A DNA stretch of 64,000 nt, from positions 285,648-349,647 of the forward strand of contig NZ_CYSP01000001.1 in assembly GCF_001298735.1 (NCBI RefSeq), read 5' to 3'. The notes below the pieces were generated by a model. The model was given only the letters and a program-made list of their open reading frames with translations, made no database searches and was not told the origin of the DNA. This DNA is from Propionispora sp. 2/2-37. GTDB taxonomy: Bacteria; Bacillota; Negativicutes; Propionisporales; Propionisporaceae. Of the stretch, positions 27,873-36,670 are shown in pieces. The stretch's first letter is position 1, and every line of letters starts with the position of its first letter. The position numbers were made by a program, and so were the translations under genes.

Positions 27873-28802
27873 ATGCTCATTCGTGTTAATGGACATAATT
27901 TCAGAGATAAGCCTAAAATCGGTGTCGCATTGAGCGGCGGAGGGGTAAGAGGTATCGCACATATCGGCGTGTTAAAGGCTCTCAATGATAACCATATCCC
28001 TATAGATATGATTGCCGGAACTAGTGCCGGGTCTATTGTAGCCGCTTTATATGCCTGTGGATATACACCAAGACAGATGATTAAATTTGCGGAAAATATA
28101 GATCTTACAAAACTAATTGATTTGAATGTAACTATTTCAGACGTAATTAAACAGGGGATGAAATGGTTTTTCAACGGAAAATTTCGGTTTTGGTCCGTTT
28201 TGCCAACAGGCTTGATACAGGGTGATAAATTGGAAAATTATTTTTCTAAATTTTGGCAGGAAAGGACTGTCCGGGATACAAATATTCCCCTAGCGATTAC
28301 TGCTGTAGATATCAATACAGCTACCACAATATTTTTTACTACACCAGTAGAAGGGCGAAGGGAGATTTTAAATGCCCGATATTATCATAATGTCCTATTA
28401 ACCGATGCCGTTCGCAGCAGTATATCGATACCTGGTATTTTCCTGCCTAAAAAATTTCGCGGCATGACACTGGTTGACGGAGCCGTAAAAAATAATTTGC
28501 CAACAGATATTCTACATCATCTGGGTGCCAATATAATTATCGGAGTGGACTTAGGTTATGCCGGGCAAGCCAACTATAACATTAACTCTGTTGCGGAGAT
28601 ATTACTGCAATGTATTGATATCATGGGAAGAGAAGTAACCTTATTAAAAGGCGAACAGTACGCCGATATAATTATTCGTCCGGAAATCCACGATATTAGT
28701 TTTCAAAATACTAAACAGGCATTACTATGTATTAATCGAGGTGAAATGGCAGCCAGCGAAAAAGTAGTGGCAATAAAAAAAATAATCCACTCGTATTTGT
28801 AA
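27873..28802 (+). CDS. Patatin-like phospholipase (RssA/YchK type)
   Basis: About 309 residues. A serine lipid acyl hydrolase with a Ser-Asp dyad. The oxyanion loop GVALSGGGVRGIAHIGVL, nucleophile elbow GTSAGS (GxSxG) and DGAVKNNLP (catalytic Asp in DG[AG]) are all in order, so it should be catalytically competent. It is the bacterial NTE-like family. ATG 27873 has GGGGGGA 5 bases upstream; upstream in-frame codons fall inside a palindromic terminator. No signal peptide. Followed 91 bases on by a trypsin-like protein. Confidence 0.9.
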   Translation: MLIRVNGHNFRDKPKIGVALSGGGVRGIAHIGVLKALNDNHIPIDMIAGTSAGSIVAALYACGYTPRQMIKFAENIDLTKLIDLNVTISDVIKQGMKWFFNGKFRFWSVLPTGLIQGDKLENYFSKFWQERTVRDTNIPLAITAVDINTATTIFFTTPVEGRREILNARYYHNVLLTDAVRSSISIPGIFLPKKFRGMTLVDGAVKNNLPTDILHHLGANIIIGVDLGYAGQANYNINSVAEILLQCIDIMGREVTLLKGEQYADIIIRPEIHDISFQNTKQALLCINRGEMAASEKVVAIKKIIHSYL

Positions 28803-28893
28803 ATAAGAAGGTTGCTTGCTATTCTGCGAAAGCATATCATACATTGATGAATTTATAGTGCTAATCAAGCCGGCTAGTAGCGGAGGGAAATGT

Positions 28894-29925
28894 ATGAGTA
28901 TTGCAGATTTTGGATTGTATCGGCAAGTTGCCGATTTAGCCAATGTGGTGGGTGTAGGCTATGGTAAAAAAACAATAAGGGGAAAAGATACCAACCGTAA
29001 AGCAGTCGTTGTATTGGTAAAAGAAAAAATAGAAAAGAAAAAGCTGGAAAGATCATCCTATATACCAAAAAATTTAGCCGGTCTGCCCACAGATGTTATC
29101 GAAGTGGGAGATATACGCTTATTAAACAACCGTATTGAAATCATGCGCCCGGCAAAACCAGGAATCAGTATTGGCCATTACAAAGTATCGGCAGGTACAT
29201 TTGGTGCTGTTGTCTATGACAAAAAGACTTCGGAACCCCTTATATTATCCAATAACCATGTATTGGCAAATTTAACAAATGGTGATGACGGACGGGCTCA
29301 AACCGGAGATGCCATTACACAGCCGGGGCTTTATGACAGTGAAAATGGCAATCTCGAAGAACTCACTATAGGTTACCTGGAGAAATTTATTCCACTGCAT
29401 TTGGAATGGATTGCTCCACAATGCAAAATCGCTCAGTTTTTTGAACGGATTATAAATAAGATAATTAACACGGTTAAACCCCAGTATCAAATACGCGTCC
29501 TGCGGGAGAGTGAAAAGGCTAATTTGGTCGACTGTGCCGTAGCCAAACCAATCCGGCCGGAACTCATCCAACCGGCGGTTTTGGACATTGGTGAAATAAA
29601 AGGCAGCCAGGCACCCAGCGTTGGAATGAAAATCAAAAAAAGCGGACGAAGCAGTGGCTTAACGCACAGTATGATTATAGCTACCGATGTCACTATTCGA
29701 ATTAACATAAACAATAGAGAAACCGGTCTTTTTACTGATCAGGTATTAGCCGGCCCCATGAGTTTGCCAGGAGATAGCGGTTCATTAATTGTAACAGACG
29801 ATAATAACGGCGACAATTATGGGGTGGGACTTTTATTTGCTGGTTCAGAGCAAGCTACTTTATTTAATAAAATTGATCATGTCTTACAAACGTTAAATGT
29901 TACCTTGACAAATAAAGAGGAATAG
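28894..29925 (+). CDS. Trypsin-like serine protease-fold protein
   Basis: 343 residues. Catalytic-triad-like motifs are His in LSNNHVLAN, Asp in NLVDCAVAKP and Ser in LPGDSGSLIV, in the order of S1-type proteases. An N-terminal region (about 1-75) of beta/alpha type precedes the protease domain (VVGVGYGKK, then VVVLVKEKIEKK). No signal peptide or membrane helix is seen, unlike HtrA, so it seems cytoplasmic. ATG 28894 has CGGAGGG 8 bases upstream. It may be co-transcribed with the patatin gene. Target unknown. Confidence 0.75.
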   Translation: MSIADFGLYRQVADLANVVGVGYGKKTIRGKDTNRKAVVVLVKEKIEKKKLERSSYIPKNLAGLPTDVIEVGDIRLLNNRIEIMRPAKPGISIGHYKVSAGTFGAVVYDKKTSEPLILSNNHVLANLTNGDDGRAQTGDAITQPGLYDSENGNLEELTIGYLEKFIPLHLEWIAPQCKIAQFFERIINKIINTVKPQYQIRVLRESEKANLVDCAVAKPIRPELIQPAVLDIGEIKGSQAPSVGMKIKKSGRSSGLTHSMIIATDVTIRININNRETGLFTDQVLAGPMSLPGDSGSLIVTDDNNGDNYGVGLLFAGSEQATLFNKIDHVLQTLNVTLTNKEE

Positions 29926-29930
29926 AATAA

Positions 29931-29974
29931 TCAAAAAGTAGAAAGAAATAAGCTATTTCTTTCTACTTTTTGAT
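29931..29974. terminator. Strong terminator after the protease-like gene
   Basis: ATCAAAAAGTAGAAAGAAATA pairs perfectly (21 bp) with its complement after a 3-base AGC loop. It lies between convergent genes and could serve both strands. The listed 21-base arm here is at 29931-29951; key pairs are GTAGAAAG / CTTTCTAC. Confidence 0.82.
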
Positions 29975-30019
29975 AGATTTTTTTTATAGTTTTTTATAGA
30001 TTTGATATTCAATATTTTT

Positions 30020-30418
30020 TTAATATTCTAAAGAAGCTAACGAATTATTGGCTAATTTATTACCAAAGTTTCTTGCCGAGGATTTAACCGCATAGTTGCT
30101 ATTTACCGGACTAGCTGTTATAAAATTTCGTCCGTTAAAGCGTCTTGAATTTCTCGTAGCTCCGGAACCAACTGTTTCGTACCAGCCTTTTTCCTGCAAG
30201 GTTTCAAAAATTGCGTGGGCATTAGTGTGTTCGTCCTGTTGGAATGCTTCAAACATATTTAAAAGTTCCGATGAAGATGCTTCCATGGTAGCCTGTTCAT
30301 ATACATGTGAAACTTGTTTTTCTGTTAGCAACATATCCATTAGCATATCACGATCAGATAAGCCGGTACCTGAAACATTATCTTTAAACTGAGAATAATT
30401 TCTTCTAATTCTGGCCAT
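30020..30418 (-). CDS. CotF-like spore coat protein
   Basis: 132 residues. The ferritin-like helical CotF domain spans about 18-85 (LSDRDMLMDMLLTEKQVSH then FEAFQQDEHTNAHAIFETLQ). The tail is Arg/Asn/Ser-rich (NSRRFNGRNF, NKLANNSLASLEY), a composition typical of small coat proteins. GGAGGT precedes the ATG. It lies just downstream of a second small helical protein of the same type, forming a two-gene coat operon expected to be expressed in the mother cell. Confidence 0.82.
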   Translation of the reverse strand: MARIRRNYSQFKDNVSGTGLSDRDMLMDMLLTEKQVSHVYEQATMEASSSELLNMFEAFQQDEHTNAHAIFETLQEKGWYETVGSGATRNSRRFNGRNFITASPVNSNYAVKSSARNFGNKLANNSLASLEY

Positions 30419-30436
30419 TTAATTTTACCTCCGTAT

Positions 30437-30646
30437 TTATATCTGTTTTTTTTCCAAAACCAGTTTTATTTTATCAGCATGTTGACGTTTCGTCTTGGCT
30501 ATGTGAGAAAACAGATTTTTTATATTAGGATCCTGGCATTGATCGGCATATACTGCACATTTTGTAATACAAAGATTCTCTAGTTCCATAGCTTCCTGTA
30601 AATACATAACATCTTTTTCACTTAGCCCGTTGACAGTGTAATGCAT
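30437..30646 (-). CDS. Small CotF-type coat-associated protein
   Basis: 69 residues, all-helical. GLSEKDVMYLQEAMELENLC and an NLFSHIAKTKRQHADKI segment give the ferritin-like half-bundle found in CotF-family coat proteins of Clostridia. Two cysteines (CITKCAVYADQC gives three) might cross-link. ATG 30646 follows AGGAGGTG; an upstream in-frame extension crosses the promoter and is rejected. It precedes the CotF-like gene by 18 bases. Confidence 0.72.
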   Translation of the reverse strand: MHYTVNGLSEKDVMYLQEAMELENLCITKCAVYADQCQDPNIKNLFSHIAKTKRQHADKIKLVLEKKQI

Positions 30647-30664
30647 TTTTTCACCTCCTAAAAT

Positions 30665-30705
30665 TAGCATATATAATATGTGTATAAGGATTGAAAAATA
30701 TACTT
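30665..30705 (-). promoter_or_regulatory. Candidate mother-cell sigma (E/K) promoter for the coat genes
   Basis: On the minus strand CATATTATA (30680-30672) matches the CATANNNTA -10 pattern of sigma-K/E. GTATATT lies 16 bases upstream as a possible -35. The start would be about 20 bases before the small coat gene ATG. Pattern match only. Confidence 0.45.
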
Positions 30706-30800
30706 TGTTGTTTTGAGCTTCCCCTTTCCGTTAATTTTACATAATAGATATTATCGGACGTAAAAATCATAAAAAAAAGAAGCTGAAATAACCTCTTTTT

Positions 30801-31109
30801 TTATGATTTAACAGGGATTTTTAATGCTTGTCCCGGTTGTATCGCCGAATTTGTTGTTAAGTGATTTATTTCGGTAATTGCGCTAATTAAATCGCGAATA
30901 TCATGTTTGTCGGAAATATATCTTGCGGCGATACTCCATACAGTGTCGTTGGGTTCAACATATACAATCACATAAGATTTTGTCTTTAAAAAGACATTGT
31001 CTTGAGCCGATACTACCGGATAAGTTATAAAAAATATAAAACTTAACAATATGATCAATAAACCTGTATATCGATATAAAGTACGATATACAGTATTTGT
31101 AATAGACAT
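30801..31109 (-). CDS. yneA: LysM protein, YneA-like (SOS-linked)
   Basis: 102 residues: a short N-terminal cytoplasmic part, one membrane helix (LLIILLSFIFFITYPVV) and a C-terminal LysM peptidoglycan-binding domain (VEPNDTVWSIAARYISD to IQPGQALKIPV). This is the architecture of YneA, the SOS-induced inhibitor of division in Bacillus, and the gene is divergent from lexA, as in Bacillus. ATG 31109 is chosen because GGAGGT precedes it; an upstream frame would extend through the LexA sites. Two LexA-box-like sites lie between it and lexA. Assignment is by architecture plus context. Confidence 0.75.
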   Translation of the reverse strand: MSITNTVYRTLYRYTGLLIILLSFIFFITYPVVSAQDNVFLKTKSYVIVYVEPNDTVWSIAARYISDKHDIRDLISAITEINHLTTNSAIQPGQALKIPVKS

Positions 31110-31151
31110 TTTCGCGACCTCCGGAACATTTGTTTGGTTACATTTTAGCAC

Positions 31152-31165
31152 AGTACATATGTTCT
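31152..31165. promoter_or_regulatory. LexA-box-like site (second)
   Basis: AGTACATATGTTCT differs from the Gram-positive SOS box CGAACATATGTTCG at three positions, mostly flanking. It lies upstream of the YneA-like gene. Confidence 0.5.
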
Positions 31166-31179
31166 GGTCAAGTGCATTT

Positions 31180-31193
31180 CGAACGAATGTTTG
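31180..31193. promoter_or_regulatory. LexA box (SOS operator)
   Basis: CGAACGAATGTTTG matches the Firmicute SOS operator CGAACN4GTTYG exactly. Placed between lexA and the YneA-like gene, it likely lets LexA repress both. Confidence 0.8.
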
Positions 31194-31302
31194 CATTTTT
31201 TACTAACTATTGGTATACTATTAATATTAAGATAATATATATATAAAGATAATATTAAGAAGTAATAAGCTGAACGAAACATTTATGAAATGAGGATAAA
31301 TA

Positions 31303-31923
31303 ATGAATAAAGATGCGCTATTAAACTCTCGCCAGAAGCAAATCTTAACCTACATTAAAAGTACACTGCGGGCTAAAGGCTATCCTCCTTCAGTGCGAGA
31401 AATTGGGGAAGCTGTAGGGTTGAGTTCCAGTTCAACCGTGCACAGCCATCTGTCTAAACTTGAAGAACTGGGATTTATAAAACGTGATCCTACCAAACCC
31501 CGTGCTATTGATGTATTGGATGAGGCGCCCTGGCGGCAAAAACAACTCACCCCTGTTCCTCTTGTCGGCTGTGTGACGGCTGGACAGCCGATCCTGGCAA
31601 TAGAGAATATTGAGGAAACATATCCGTTGCCAACCGAATTGGTGCGCGATGACAACGTTTTTATGTTAACGGTTAAGGGAGACAGCATGATGAATGCAGG
31701 CATTCTTGACGGTGACTATATTTTAGTGCGTGAACAGAAATCAGCCAATAATGGTGATATTGTTGTTGTCTTGATTGATAATGAAGAAACTACGGTAAAG
31801 CGTTTTTACAAAGAAAAAGATCATGTCCGGCTACAGCCTGAAAATGACAGCTTTACTCCGTTGTATGTAAAAAATGTTTCTATCATTGGTAAAGTGACCG
31901 GTGTCTTCCGTTTATTAAAATAA
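31303..31923 (+). CDS. lexA: LexA repressor
   Basis: 206 residues, full length. The N-terminal winged-helix DNA-binding domain has [20 protein letters not shown] as recognition region. The self-cleavage site is Ala93-Gly94 (CVTAGQP). The catalytic dyad is Ser128 (KGDSMMNAG) and Lys166 (TTVKRFYKE). It represses SOS genes until RecA filaments trigger cleavage. It is divergent from the YneA-like gene with SOS boxes between them, so probably autoregulated. Confidence 0.97.
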   Translation: MNKDALLNSRQKQILTYIKSTLRAKGYPPSVREIGEAVGLSSSSTVHSHLSKLEELGFIKRDPTKPRAIDVLDEAPWRQKQLTPVPLVGCVTAGQPILAIENIEETYPLPTELVRDDNVFMLTVKGDSMMNAGILDGDYILVREQKSANNGDIVVVLIDNEETTVKRFYKEKDHVRLQPENDSFTPLYVKNVSIIGKVTGVFRLLK

Positions 31924-31937
31924 TTAAAATAACCATT

Positions 31938-31987
31938 AAAAATAAGGTAGACTAAGCTATAAGCTTAAGCTACCTTATTTTTTTAAT
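31938..31987. terminator. Terminator between convergent lexA and VanW genes
   Basis: AAAATAAGGTAG / CTACCTTATTTT outer stem with imperfect inner pairing (CTAAGCT / AGCTTAA), followed by a T-run on the plus strand and preceded by an A-run usable from the minus strand. Confidence 0.8.
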
Positions 31988-31989
31988 AG

Positions 31990-33360
31990 TTATTTGCTGT
32001 TAGCCATCGTTTTAGTACCTACGCGCACAACACGATTTTCAGGCGGGAATTCATCCGTTGCCAAAAATTCCCATCCGGTTTCGATCCCATTAACCCGCTT
32101 TATCCGATGTGTGGTTATTAAAAATCCTCTTTCTCCCTCAACTTCAATAACCTCTTTTCCCACTTCCAGCGAAGGATCTTGTTTGATAATTGTATTGGGC
32201 TCCAATATTTTTTTTTCTGTCGCTTCAATCGTAATTTCGGGGAGGTTGCCACTTTTTCCGAAAATATAAACTGTCAATTGATTCGCACCTACTTTAGATG
32301 AAATAAAAATATTATGGCGAGATGTATTCTTAAATTTAAAATCAAGTAAATTATCAGCAACGGTTGCATCCTGACCTAACGGTACATAATTGGGCGGTCT
32401 GTAGTGTGCTGTCCTTTCTACAATAGCCATATCTGCTAATAAGGCAGCATTATATAAGGTACTGCTAACCTGACAGACACCACCGCCCCAATCTGGTACA
32501 AGTTTTCCATCAATAAATACGGGAGCTTCCTTATAACCGTATTCCTCCAAACGCAAGCCGACAGTTTGGTTAAAAGAGAAAATTTCCCCGGAACGAAGAA
32601 GTATGTTATTGATACTTTTGGCAGCTAACTGAATATTTTGTACCCGGTTTCCATTACTAGGATTAAATTGAGTAGTATATAGCGCCAGTACATCGTCAAT
32701 ATCCGTTAAATCAGCAGCAACAATAGGCGGAACCACCTCATTAACAATCAAAGAAACTGCTGACCAGTTGTGGCTATTGTTTATAGTGTCAATTATTTCA
32801 GCTAGCGTTTTATCACGATCCATATGGCGGCCATTCACTTCAGGAATTGTTACTATCTTTAAATCATTATAGGTTAATTTGGCACTAGTGGGTTCGCGGT
32901 CAATCACAGCAGCAATATTGGATAGTATATTTTGTAACTTATCCCTATTATAAGAAAAAGAAAGAGGCAAGTTATAACCATGATTTATGGTCATGTACCG
33001 TTCCTGTAAACGATGAATAATATTGCCGGTTCGACCGATATTGTATGCGTGTTGTGCAAGAGTTTCTACATCAATACGCAAATCAATATCCTCTGCGTTA
33101 ATTTTCCAAATTTGTCCATTATAGGTTAACTGCAGGGGAGTTTTCCCCAGACGTTCGTTCATAGTTGCCGCAATTTTCTTTTGTGCAGCAGATAAAGAAA
33201 GACCTCCGACCGGAATTTCTCCTATGGTAACCCCGGTATAAATTTCATCTCTCACTACAAATGCGGCATTAGCAGCTAGGAGACTAACGGAACTAAACAA
33301 TACGATAATAGCTAAAAAGAGTAGTATGTTCGTAGTACGCTTGCCTGTCGCTATTTGCAC
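31990..33360 (-). CDS. VanW family protein with peptidoglycan-binding-4 domains
   Basis: About 456 residues. An N-terminal membrane helix (residues ~10-32) leads to two putative peptidoglycan-binding repeats (IPVGGLSLSAAQKKIAATMN; LKIVTIPEVNGRHMDRDKTL). A VanW domain follows (FNPSNGNRVQNIQLAAKSIN, FSFNQTVGLR and GGGVCQVSSTLYNAAL). A short G5-like end (VEVEGERGFLITTHR) closes the chain. Surface-exposed envelope protein of unknown activity. GTG at 33360 is chosen since AAAGGG is 8-9 bases upstream; an earlier GTG abuts that site. Confidence 0.87.
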   Translation of the reverse strand: MQIATGKRTTNILLFLAIIVLFSSVSLLAANAAFVVRDEIYTGVTIGEIPVGGLSLSAAQKKIAATMNERLGKTPLQLTYNGQIWKINAEDIDLRIDVETLAQHAYNIGRTGNIIHRLQERYMTINHGYNLPLSFSYNRDKLQNILSNIAAVIDREPTSAKLTYNDLKIVTIPEVNGRHMDRDKTLAEIIDTINNSHNWSAVSLIVNEVVPPIVAADLTDIDDVLALYTTQFNPSNGNRVQNIQLAAKSINNILLRSGEIFSFNQTVGLRLEEYGYKEAPVFIDGKLVPDWGGGVCQVSSTLYNAALLADMAIVERTAHYRPPNYVPLGQDATVADNLLDFKFKNTSRHNIFISSKVGANQLTVYIFGKSGNLPEITIEATEKKILEPNTIIKQDPSLEVGKEVIEVEGERGFLITTHRIKRVNGIETGWEFLATDEFPPENRVVRVGTKTMANSK

Positions 33361-33443
33361 ATAGAGCACCCTTTCATTATAAATATAAATTTAAGTAATA
33401 AAGAATATGTAGGTAATGAGAAAAAAGTTCTAGTAACTGAAAG

Positions 33444-33470
33444 AAATCCCCGCATGTTGCGGGGATTTTT
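33444..33470 (-). terminator. Terminator after the PRC-barrel gene
   Basis: AAATCCCCGC / GCGGGGATTT perfect 10-bp stem with a 5-base loop, starting four bases beyond the stop codon. Confidence 0.85.
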
Positions 33471-33471
33471 A

Positions 33472-34290
33472 TTACTGAATATTCATCGATAACTCAACAA
33501 ATTTGCCGGCAAGTTTTGCCTTTTGTAACACTTCTTCAGTAATTTCTCCACCTTGTTCCACAATTACAACTCCATTGTCGGTTTCAATACGCCGGCTCGC
33601 TTTTTTCCCAAGCAAGTACTTGCGATGTTTATCATCAAATTTCTTTTCTGTTTCTTCTGGCGGCTTTTCATTAGCATTAGCAGGAGCTTCAGCCGGTTTT
33701 GCCGGCGCAGGAGGAATCGTCCGTGTTGACGTAGCAGTAGCAACTGCTGTTTCCTGAACAGGCGGTTTCGGTGGCGCTACTGTAGACGGTGGAATTACCG
33801 CTGCAGTAGCAGGCTTGACGACAGTCTCTTCATTTTCAGTAATAACCGTCACTTCCTTACCAAAAGTAATGACTCTTTCGGCAGCAAGAGTCACTGTTTC
33901 ATTTTTCATATCCTCGAAATCACAGGAAACAATTTTTCCTGATTCATCAATATTAAATTCTTTGACCTTACCCAATATACGGCCTGTTTTTGTAACGATT
34001 TTAGTATCAATAATCTTTATATCAGCGGCTAATAATTTTTCATAGTCAGGTGCAGTAGAAACAGATTGAACCTCATTACTGCTTTCTACTGTTACGGCGT
34101 ATTCACCAATGCCGGCAATAGTGCCAAAGGGCAGTAATTTTGCACCCAGATACCATTTACCATCATCAATAATAAGGGCCGCCACCTTGCCTTCGCCGGA
34201 ATTAATTACTAGTCCTTTTACAATCCCTAATTCTTTGCCTTCGGTAATACTAATCACTTGTAAGCCTAAAATATCCACGCTTTTCTTCAT
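33472..34290 (-). CDS. PRC-barrel domain protein with Pro/Ala-rich linker
   Basis: 272 residues. Two PRC-barrel-like halves lie at about 1-75 (VDILGLQVISITEGKELGIV) and 85-155 (IIDTKIVTKTGRILGKVKEF). A Pro/Ala/Thr-rich linker follows (about 160-215), then a short basic C-terminal module (DKHRKYLLGKKASRRIETDN to GEITEEVLQKAKLAGKFVEL). No signal peptide. Related in fold to YlmC/YmxH but much longer. Function unknown; the linker suggests a tethered or scaffolding protein. Confidence 0.72.
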   Translation of the reverse strand: MKKSVDILGLQVISITEGKELGIVKGLVINSGEGKVAALIIDDGKWYLGAKLLPFGTIAGIGEYAVTVESSNEVQSVSTAPDYEKLLAADIKIIDTKIVTKTGRILGKVKEFNIDESGKIVSCDFEDMKNETVTLAAERVITFGKEVTVITENEETVVKPATAAVIPPSTVAPPKPPVQETAVATATSTRTIPPAPAKPAEAPANANEKPPEETEKKFDDKHRKYLLGKKASRRIETDNGVVIVEQGGEITEEVLQKAKLAGKFVELSMNIQ

Positions 34291-34369
34291 TACTTAACCC
34301 CCTAGATTTAATAAAGTTCAATTAAATTAAACAAATAAAGTAAACAAAAAGTTAAAGTAAACAAAAAGT

Positions 34370-35326
34370 CTAACTCAGTTTGTGCCACTCACGGAATTCA
34401 TCGTTAATTTCTTCCATTACTTCCTGAGGTATATCATTATATGGAATAAATCCTAAACGATGCTGAAGTAAAGTGTTTTTTACTATGCGCAAGAAAGCTA
34501 TAGCGGAAACAAACTCTTGTTCCAGTGAGTGATTTTTATGCAAAGCATGTAAATTGCGTCCGTCTAGAAAAGTTTGTATTGCCTCGTCATATGCTCCTTT
34601 ATCTTTCAGAATATTACCAATTTCAACTATCAAAAAAGGAGCGGCTTCATCCTTGATAGACGAGTTAAGAGCACGGCGAAATAGTTGCAGTGCCTGGTTA
34701 AAATTATGTTGCTCTTTCTGAATAAAGCCTTTTTCAATTAACTCATCTAAAGAATCAATATCTGCAAAATCCGTTATGTCTTGCCCGGATGTATTGTTGG
34801 CATCAAATTTATATTGAGCGTAATTTGTTTTATCGCCCTGTTCATTGGTAATCTTATTCGCTTTTACTGCCAATAGCTCTTGCGTCACTTTTTTAGACAC
34901 TCCCTCTGCTATTTTGCCAGGATTAGCTATAGTATCGAAAAGCTGATTTTCAGTCAGTATATTATTTTGGTTATGTACGGCACCAGTACTTCCTTTTAGC
35001 GGCAAAGCCGAATTTGTTTTTTCAACAAGCACGTTATCAGGAGTTTTTTTTAGAAAATGATATTCTGCATTATCATAACGGGCAATAAAATAAGCAAAGA
35101 TGACAGCAAAAAATAGCAAAAAAAGCATAGTAGCAGGCAGCCCAGCAAAACCTACTACTATTCTTGGCAAGACTAAACTGATGAATAAGGCGCAAATTGC
35201 ACATAAAGCCAGGGAACGGATTCGCAGATTAATCCCTGATAACCGACTTCCCACCTTATAAACAATTAGCGTAGTAACCGATATTGCCGCGAAAATAATG
35301 ATAACATACTCCAAAACGACCACCAT
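34370..35326 (-). CDS. Membrane protein with TPR-like C-terminal domain
   Basis: 318 residues. Two or three membrane helices lie in the first ~95 residues (IIFAAISVTTLIVYKVG; SLALCAICALFISLVLPRIV; LFFAVIFAYFIARY). A polar linker follows, then a TPR-like helical region (about 205-290: QLFRRALNSSIKDEAAPFLI, then GAYDEAIQTFLDGRNL). No named family was recognised. Start uncertain: ATG 35326 lacks a clear site, and a TTG twelve bases further in follows GGTGGTC. Same strand as the PRC-barrel gene, possibly one unit. Confidence 0.65.
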   Translation of the reverse strand: MVVVLEYVIIIFAAISVTTLIVYKVGSRLSGINLRIRSLALCAICALFISLVLPRIVVGFAGLPATMLFLLFFAVIFAYFIARYDNAEYHFLKKTPDNVLVEKTNSALPLKGSTGAVHNQNNILTENQLFDTIANPGKIAEGVSKKVTQELLAVKANKITNEQGDKTNYAQYKFDANNTSGQDITDFADIDSLDELIEKGFIQKEQHNFNQALQLFRRALNSSIKDEAAPFLIVEIGNILKDKGAYDEAIQTFLDGRNLHALHKNHSLEQEFVSAIAFLRIVKNTLLQHRLGFIPYNDIPQEVMEEINDEFREWHKLS

Positions 35327-35423
35327 AAAATGTTATTTTCTATAATTCTATGTAAAGATTCGACATGTTTTCTTATTTTCCTGTTACTTTTTTATAACTC
35401 GTGTGAAATATGCAATTAAATCT

Positions 35424-36668
35424 TCAATTTATACGTAAAACTGCCTCTGCAGCTCCCATGATACCAATGATTGCATGTTCTAAGGTTAACCCCCCCTGCA
35501 AATATACGGCATATGGTGAACGCAAAGGACCATCTGCACTAAGTTCAATGGATGCTCCCTGAACAAAAGTACCGCCGGCCATAACTACGGAATCGCTATA
35601 CCCCGGCATACCGCTCGGTTCCGGTTTAACATGAGAATCAACCGGTGAATATTGCTGCAACCCCCGGCAAAAAGCTACCATTTTTTCCGGTGAATCCAGT
35701 TGAATAGCCTGAATGATATCACTACGGCGCTCTGAAGGTAATGGAAATGTTACATAACCTAACAATGTAAAAAAAGCTGCGGCAAAAATGGCTCCCTTGA
35801 CTGCCTGAGCGGTAACGTGGGGTGCCATAAATAACCCTTGATACAATAACCGATATCCGTCAGTTGAACAGCCTACCTCGCTTCCTATTCCGGGAGCGGT
35901 TAGACGATACGATGCCAACTCCACCAATTCGGCCTTGCCTGCGATATAAGCTCCGGTAGCGGCCAGACCGCCGCCGGGATTTTTTATCAACGAGCCGGCC
36001 ATGATATCGGCACCAGCCGCAGTTGGTTCCATAGTATCAACGAACTCACCATAACAATTGTCTACAAAACAAATGCAATCCGGTTTAATGCTTTTAACCT
36101 TTGCACAAATTGAAGAAATGTCCTGAATTGTTAACGGATTACGCATACTATAGCCTCTGGACCGCTGTATCAGTACGGCCTTGGTCTTTGTGGTAATGGC
36201 TTGTCCGATTTTACTAAAATCAACCTTGCCGTCACTTGTCATCGCTATTTCCCGGTAAGCAACACCAAAATCACATAACGATCCCGGGGTGGGGGCTGTG
36301 CAGCCAATAACTGCCTGCATAGTATCATAAGGTGTTCCGGTGACAGAAACCAATTCATCCCCCGGTCGCAAAATACCAAATAACACAGTGGCCAGAGCGT
36401 GGGTTCCCGAAACGAATTGTGTCCGCACTAACGCTTTCTCAGTTCCGCAAATATCGGCCCAGACTTTTTCCAGCTTATCCCGTCCGGCATCATTATAACC
36501 ATATCCGGTACTGGCACTAAAATGATAACTTGAAATTTGATGCTCCCGAAAGGTTCTCAATACACGTTCCGTATTTTGTACTCCAATGTCATCGACCAAT
36601 GCATAAAAAGGCTTGGCTTCCGCTAATGCCTTGGAGCGTAAAGCCGTTATTTTTTGAGAAAAACACAT
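35424..36668 (-). CDS. ynbB: YnbB-type PLP enzyme (methionine gamma-lyase family, 'aluminium resistance')
   Basis: 414 residues. PLP fold-type I protein of the Cys/Met-metabolism-like 'aluminium resistance' family. The Schiff-base lysine is in AGSLIKNPGGG, and RTQFVSGTHALATVLFGILR and FVDNCYGEFVD mark the cofactor site. It follows hflX with two bases between the genes, the same pair order as ynbA(hflX)-ynbB of Bacillus. GAGAGGA precedes the ATG. The reaction is not established by sequence. Confidence 0.9.
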   Translation of the reverse strand: MCFSQKITALRSKALAEAKPFYALVDDIGVQNTERVLRTFREHQISSYHFSASTGYGYNDAGRDKLEKVWADICGTEKALVRTQFVSGTHALATVLFGILRPGDELVSVTGTPYDTMQAVIGCTAPTPGSLCDFGVAYREIAMTSDGKVDFSKIGQAITTKTKAVLIQRSRGYSMRNPLTIQDISSICAKVKSIKPDCICFVDNCYGEFVDTMEPTAAGADIMAGSLIKNPGGGLAATGAYIAGKAELVELASYRLTAPGIGSEVGCSTDGYRLLYQGLFMAPHVTAQAVKGAIFAAAFFTLLGYVTFPLPSERRSDIIQAIQLDSPEKMVAFCRGLQQYSPVDSHVKPEPSGMPGYSDSVVMAGGTFVQGASIELSADGPLRSPYAVYLQGGLTLEHAIIGIMGAAEAVLRIN

Positions 36669-36670
36669 AA

